Of a stretch of 64,000 bases of DNA, positions 60,637 through 64,000 are shown in pieces. Under the pieces are notes generated by a model. That model searched no databases, was not told the origin of the DNA, and saw nothing but the letters and a program-made list of their open reading frames with translations. The stretch comes from Mariniphaga sp963747515 (GTDB lineage Bacteria > Bacteroidota > Bacteroidia > Bacteroidales > Prolixibacteraceae): positions 62,001-126,000 of the forward strand of contig CAVVFN010000002.1 in NCBI GenBank assembly GCA_963747515.1, in the 5' to 3' direction. The position numbers and the translations under genes are program-made. Numbering within the stretch: position 1 is the stretch's first letter; each line of letters starts with the position of its first letter.

Positions 60637-61676
60637 TCGTTGTAATATATTTTCAGGTTATCGTAATCAAACCATTCTTCTGCGGTGAGTTTTCCCGAAA
60701 CTGAAGGTGCTTTTACACCTCCGGCAAAAAATTTACATCCTGTAAAAACATGCATCTCATCCCATAATCCGGAAAGAATAAAGCTTTCAAGGAGATGTTT
60801 ACCTCCTTCTACAATTACCGAAAGAATTTTGTGCTGGTGCAGAGTTTTTAGTACCTGTGAAACAATTTCTTTATTAAAATCAATTTTTATCCAGGAATTG
60901 TTTTTATCCTTTCCCTCCTTTTGCGAATTAAAAATAAGGGTTTCCGCAATTCCATCAAACAGATTAATCGATAGTGAAAGCCGCAGGTTTTTATCAATAA
61001 CTGCCCTTACCGGATTTCTTCCTGACCAGTGGCGCACTGTAAGTGAGGGATTGTCTTTTAAGGCAGTATTCGTTCCCACAAGTATGGCATCTTCTCCTGA
61101 ACGTATTTTATGAACCATTCTCAGGGCCAGGTCTCCTGTTATCCAGGTAGGTATTCCGAAATTTTTACTGCTTCGGTCGTTGTCGATGTAACCATCGGCC
61201 GTTTGTGCCCACTTTAAGATAATATAAGGTCTATGGTTTTCGTGGTAGGTAAAAAAACGTTTGTTCAGTTCACGGCATTCCTTCTCAAGAACTCCTGCTT
61301 TTACCTTCAATCCTGCTTTCCTGAGTTTGTCAATTCCTTTTCCTGCTACTTCAGTAAAGGGATCTGTGGTACCGATTACCACCCGGGGAATTTTTTTTTC
61401 GATTATCAAATTCGAGCAGGGAGGGGTCAGCCCATGGTGGGCACAGGGCTCAAGCGATACATACAATGTGCTGTCTTTTAGCTGGCTGGCATCTGAAACT
61501 GCATTTATTGCATTTACTTCTGCATGCGGCCCTCCATATTGTTGATGAAATCCTTCGCCAATAATCATTCCCCGCCAAACAATTACACTGCCCACCATTG
61601 GGTTGGGTGAAACATTTCCCATCCCTAAACGGGCGAGCTCAATGCAGCGCTCCATATATATTTCTGATAATTCCAT
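60633..61676 (-). CDS. ribD: Riboflavin biosynthesis protein RibD (deaminase and reductase)
   Basis: A 347-residue bifunctional enzyme of riboflavin synthesis. The N-terminal deaminase has the zinc site HAEVNAI … VSLEPCAHHGLTPPC; the C-terminal part is the RibD_C reductase (KWAQTADGYIDNDRSSKNFGIPTWITG, VDAILVGTNTALKDNPSLTVRHW, EGGKHLLESFILSGLWDEMHVF). It converts the pyrimidine product of RibA in two steps. It converges on DUF6146 and diverges from prmC. ribF, a later riboflavin step, lies at 63.8 kb. Confidence 0.95.
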   Translation of the reverse strand: MELSEIYMERCIELARLGMGNVSPNPMVGSVIVWRGMIIGEGFHQQYGGPHAEVNAINAVSDASQLKDSTLYVSLEPCAHHGLTPPCSNLIIEKKIPRVVIGTTDPFTEVAGKGIDKLRKAGLKVKAGVLEKECRELNKRFFTYHENHRPYIILKWAQTADGYIDNDRSSKNFGIPTWITGDLALRMVHKIRSGEDAILVGTNTALKDNPSLTVRHWSGRNPVRAVIDKNLRLSLSINLFDGIAETLIFNSQKEGKDKNNSWIKIDFNKEIVSQVLKTLHQHKILSVIVEGGKHLLESFILSGLWDEMHVFTGCKFFAGGVKAPSVSGKLTAEEWFDYDNLKIYYND

Positions 61677-61690
61677 TTGCCCGAAAAAAG

Positions 61691-61698
61691 TATCTTTG
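61691..61698 (+). promoter_or_regulatory. -7 box of prmC
   Basis: TATCTTTG is an exact TAnnTTTG match 19 bases before the prmC ATG, so the leader is about 13 bases. A TTTG lies 11 bases before it, too close for a -33 box. Confidence 0.45.
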
Positions 61699-61717
61699 AC
61701 ATGTCAAAAGTAACACA

Positions 61718-62566
61718 ATGAGGGCGACTATTCAATACATTGAACAGGAATTAAGCAGTTTGTATCCAAAAACGGAAATAAGATCTCTTACCCGGTTGAT
61801 ACTGGAACATGTCTGTGGTTTAAATTATACCCAACAGCTGCTGTTGCAGGATCAGGTTCTGGAAAATACATCCAGGGAGAACATCAGAAGCATAGTGGAA
61901 CGGCTAATATCCCATGAGCCGATTCAATACATATTGGGTGAGACTGCTTTTTTAGATATGAGACTGTTGGTCAATCCGTCTGTTTTAATTCCCCGTCCCG
62001 AAACAGAAGAACTGGTGCATTGGGTTGCCGAAACAGAATTACCCTCCGCATCTGCAGCGCTTGATGCGGGCACAGGTAGTGGCTGTATTGCTCTTGGAAT
62101 TAAGAAACTTATTCCAGATGCAGATGTACATGCTTTTGATAATTCTGACCAGGCACTTGATGTCGCCCGAAAAAATGCTGTGATAAATAATCTTGATGTG
62201 GATTTTTTCAAAGCTGATATTTTTAACTGGAATTCTGTTTCCTGGAGGAAATACAATGCTGTTGTAAGTAATCCGCCTTATGTCAGGGAATCTGAAAAAG
62301 AAATGATGGAGGTAAATGTACTGAAACATGAACCTGAAGATGCATTATTTGTGACTGATGCCGATCCTTTGATTTATTATCGTTCAATTGCTGAATTTGC
62401 TTCCCTCTTTCTGGAAAAAAGAGGATGGTTGTTTTTTGAAATTAATGAAAACTTTGGGCACGAAATGAGTGGACTGGTAAAAAAGTACGGTTTCAGGACA
62501 GCAGAAATCAAAAAAGATTTATTTGGGAAAAACAGAATGTTACGTTGCCGTAAAGAAATTTCCTGA
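61718..62566 (+). CDS. prmC: Release factor glutamine methyltransferase PrmC
   Basis: A 282-residue SAM-dependent methyltransferase that methylates the GGQ glutamine of peptide release factors RF1 and RF2. Seen: PIQYILGETAFLDMRLLVNPSVLIPRPETEELVHW, the SAM loop ALDAGTGSGCIALGIKKL, the DNSDQALDVARKN acidic turn and the signature VVSNPPYVRESE. Length is normal. It is divergent from ribD and followed by the EEP gene 96 bases later. Confidence 0.96.
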   Translation: MRATIQYIEQELSSLYPKTEIRSLTRLILEHVCGLNYTQQLLLQDQVLENTSRENIRSIVERLISHEPIQYILGETAFLDMRLLVNPSVLIPRPETEELVHWVAETELPSASAALDAGTGSGCIALGIKKLIPDADVHAFDNSDQALDVARKNAVINNLDVDFFKADIFNWNSVSWRKYNAVVSNPPYVRESEKEMMEVNVLKHEPEDALFVTDADPLIYYRSIAEFASLFLEKRGWLFFEINENFGHEMSGLVKKYGFRTAEIKKDLFGKNRMLRCRKEIS

Positions 62567-62662
62567 AAAACTATTCTTTGAGTTAAATTTTCCATAAAAT
62601 GGATTCCATGGAATTAAATAACTTTGACAATATTGCGTTTATTCAGAAATTAGATCTTTAAA

Positions 62663-63733
62663 GTGAGGAAGCTGGTTAAATTTATAATTCTGGGCCTTAA
62701 TTTTTTGGCAGTTGTTGCATTGATGATGGCATATCTTTCGGGGTATATATCTCCTGTGAAGTGGTGGCTTCCCTCTTTTTTTGGCCTTGCATATCCGGTC
62801 ATTGTTGTTGTGAATCTTATTTTTATTGTTTTCTGGCTGATAATCAGTCCAAAATATCTGCTGATTTCGCTTCTGTCTTTAGTTTCAGGATGGGGGTTAT
62901 TATCCCGATATGTGCAGTTGCAGGAAAAAACAACAGAGTCGGGCGATGTCAAAATTATGTCGTACAATGTCCACCATTTTAGAGGGGATGATATCGATTC
63001 GCAGGAAAAAACTTCAAATAAAATCATTCACTTTTTAAATGAACACCAGCCCGATATTATTTGCCTGCAGGAAGTAAGGTTAAGACAAAATAAAATTTTC
63101 AACCTTGGCAAAACAGTAGGAGAACTGGACTTCATCAATCACTATCAGTTTGCCCGTACAAGCAACACTTTCGGTTCGGTTACCATGTCGAGATATCCAA
63201 TCATCCGGATGAATGAAATTCGCTTTGAACAATCGAGGAACATAACTATTTATACCGATTTGCTTATAGATTCCGATACTGTACGTGTATTTAATGTACA
63301 TCTGCATTCATATGGAATTGATCCGAAAGATTTTGGAATTATCGACTCCGGACTTACAAATGAAGAAGATCTTCAGGAAGCCCGCATTGTGGGGTCGAAA
63401 CTGAAGGCGGGATTTCAGATGAGAGCAAGTCAGGTAGAGGCTATCCGGGCATTGATCCAGGAATCTCCCTATCCTGTAATAGTTTGTGGCGATTTGAATG
63501 ATACCCCTGCGTCCTACTCATACCATCAACTGAGCAGAGGCCTTAATGATGCCTTTATCTGTTCGGGGAAAGGGATAGGGCGTACCTATATCAATAAGTT
63601 GCCTTCATTGCGTATCGACTATATTTTCCACAGCGATAAATTTGAATCATTCAATTTTCAAACCCATAATTACAGGATGTCCGATCATCTTCCAGTTTCT
63701 GCTGTTCTAATAAAGAAAAGTACTGCAAGATAA
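62663..63733 (+). CDS. Endonuclease/exonuclease/phosphatase family membrane protein
   Basis: A 356-residue protein with about three N-terminal membrane segments (to about residue 80) and a DNase I-like catalytic domain: MSYNVHHFRGDDIDS, IICLQEVRLRQNKIF (metal Glu), VTMSRYPIIRM, VFNVHLHSYG, VIVCGDLNDTPASYSY and the final LRIDYIFHSD and MSDHLPVSAVLI with the catalytic His. Such proteins act on phosphodiesters or phospholipids; the substrate is unknown. The start is a GTG at 62663; no ATG lies in frame before the first membrane segment. Confidence 0.9.
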   Translation: MRKLVKFIILGLNFLAVVALMMAYLSGYISPVKWWLPSFFGLAYPVIVVVNLIFIVFWLIISPKYLLISLLSLVSGWGLLSRYVQLQEKTTESGDVKIMSYNVHHFRGDDIDSQEKTSNKIIHFLNEHQPDIICLQEVRLRQNKIFNLGKTVGELDFINHYQFARTSNTFGSVTMSRYPIIRMNEIRFEQSRNITIYTDLLIDSDTVRVFNVHLHSYGIDPKDFGIIDSGLTNEEDLQEARIVGSKLKAGFQMRASQVEAIRALIQESPYPVIVCGDLNDTPASYSYHQLSRGLNDAFICSGKGIGRTYINKLPSLRIDYIFHSDKFESFNFQTHNYRMSDHLPVSAVLIKKSTAR

Positions 63734-63838
63734 TCGGCCCAAGCAAACTGAGCGTGAGAAATTGCATTATATACAGGCCTGAAGTTATAAAGGAAAGGCG
63801 TCTATTTTCCTGTAACGGACGATAAAGGGTGAAATAAC

Positions 63839-64000
63839 TTACATTCGGTAAAGGATTTTTAAAGCAGCTGCTTTATCTTTTTTCAGCTGTTCTGTCAGGG
63901 CTTCAATACCGCTGAATTTCTGTTCTTCTCTGATTCTCCCTGCAAACACCAGAGTAATTTCCTTTCGGTAAATATCTCCTGCAAAATCAAATATATGTAC
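63839..64000 (-). CDS. ribF: Riboflavin kinase / FAD synthetase, C-terminal part
   Basis: The window ends inside this gene; only the last 53 codons are seen, with stop TAA at 63839-63841. The visible part reads VHIFDFAGDIYRKEITLVFAGRIREEQKFSGIEALTEQL, the end of the flavokinase domain of RibF, including the DGDIYGKE-like turn. RibF makes FMN and FAD. It continues beyond the right edge, with no overlap with the EEP gene. Confidence 0.9.
   Translation of the reverse strand, partial: VHIFDFAGDIYRKEITLVFAGRIREEQKFSGIEALTEQLKKDKAAALKILYRM

Noticed and set aside
1..64000. CRISPR arrays, prophage, rRNA or an intact insertion sequence
   Set aside because: No regularly spaced repeats, phage structural genes, rRNA sequence or complete transposase were found.

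Overview
The window looks like a chromosomal segment from a member of the Bacteroidota, most likely the marine or gut-type Marinilabiliales/Prolixibacteraceae side. The support is: promoter -7 boxes of the form TAnnTTTG, near absence of Shine-Dalgarno sequences, type IX secretion (T9SS) C-terminal sorting domains, a PorP/SprF-like protein, lipid A/Kdo genes, DUF2723, DUF6146 and DUF4395 proteins, and a SAM-II riboswitch before metK. Genus-level placement is inference.

Layout. 0-5 kb: 3' end of an M3 peptidase, a decayed intergenic stretch, then a BlaI-type repressor and a very large BlaR/M56-type membrane protein that also carries carboxypeptidase-regulatory, TonB and SusC-plug-like modules; a perfect 30-bp palindromic terminator separates it from a convergent DUF4395 gene. 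5-18 kb: pullulanase, alanine dehydrogenase/TsaE, GcvH, a membrane-anchored LytTR protein, B12-dependent ribonucleotide reductase, Kdo transferase with a lycopene-cyclase-type protein, and a PLP enzyme that most resembles cysteate synthase (sulfonolipid head-group precursor). 18-31.5 kb: PorP/SprF-like protein, SAM-II riboswitch and metK, universal stress protein, DnaG, sirtuin, beta-barrel protein, truncated globin, ComF, class I aldolase, HMA-like protein, TrmO.

31.5-46.5 kb is the accessory part. It opens with two gene relics (a DUF6266 N-terminus and the C-terminus of an IS256-type transposase) and continues with four large exported proteins on the minus strand: a beta-propeller protein with an unrecognised C-terminal enzyme-like region, a YncE propeller/phosphoesterase, a GH84-like glycosidase and a 1,331-residue lamin-tail/repeat protein. 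At least three end in T9SS sorting domains or variants of them. A divergent GntR regulator with a LacI-like sensor domain follows. No SusC/SusD pair is present. Two of the four genes share a 19-of-21-base upstream element. This cluster is the best candidate for an undescribed functional unit.

46.5-64 kb returns to housekeeping: tRNA-Gln(TTG), a DUF2723 gene split by a single-base frameshift, HEAT-like protein, hydroxyacid dehydrogenase, M28 and M48 peptidases, lpxK overlapping a purine nucleoside phosphorylase, SMP-30-like lipoprotein, PLP dehydratase, cardiolipin synthase, DUF6146, ribD, prmC, an EEP-family membrane protein and the 3' end of ribF.

Two apparent frameshifts (DUF2723 and the 3' end of the YncE/phosphoesterase gene) both fall in five-base A/T runs, so assembly error is a live explanation for both.
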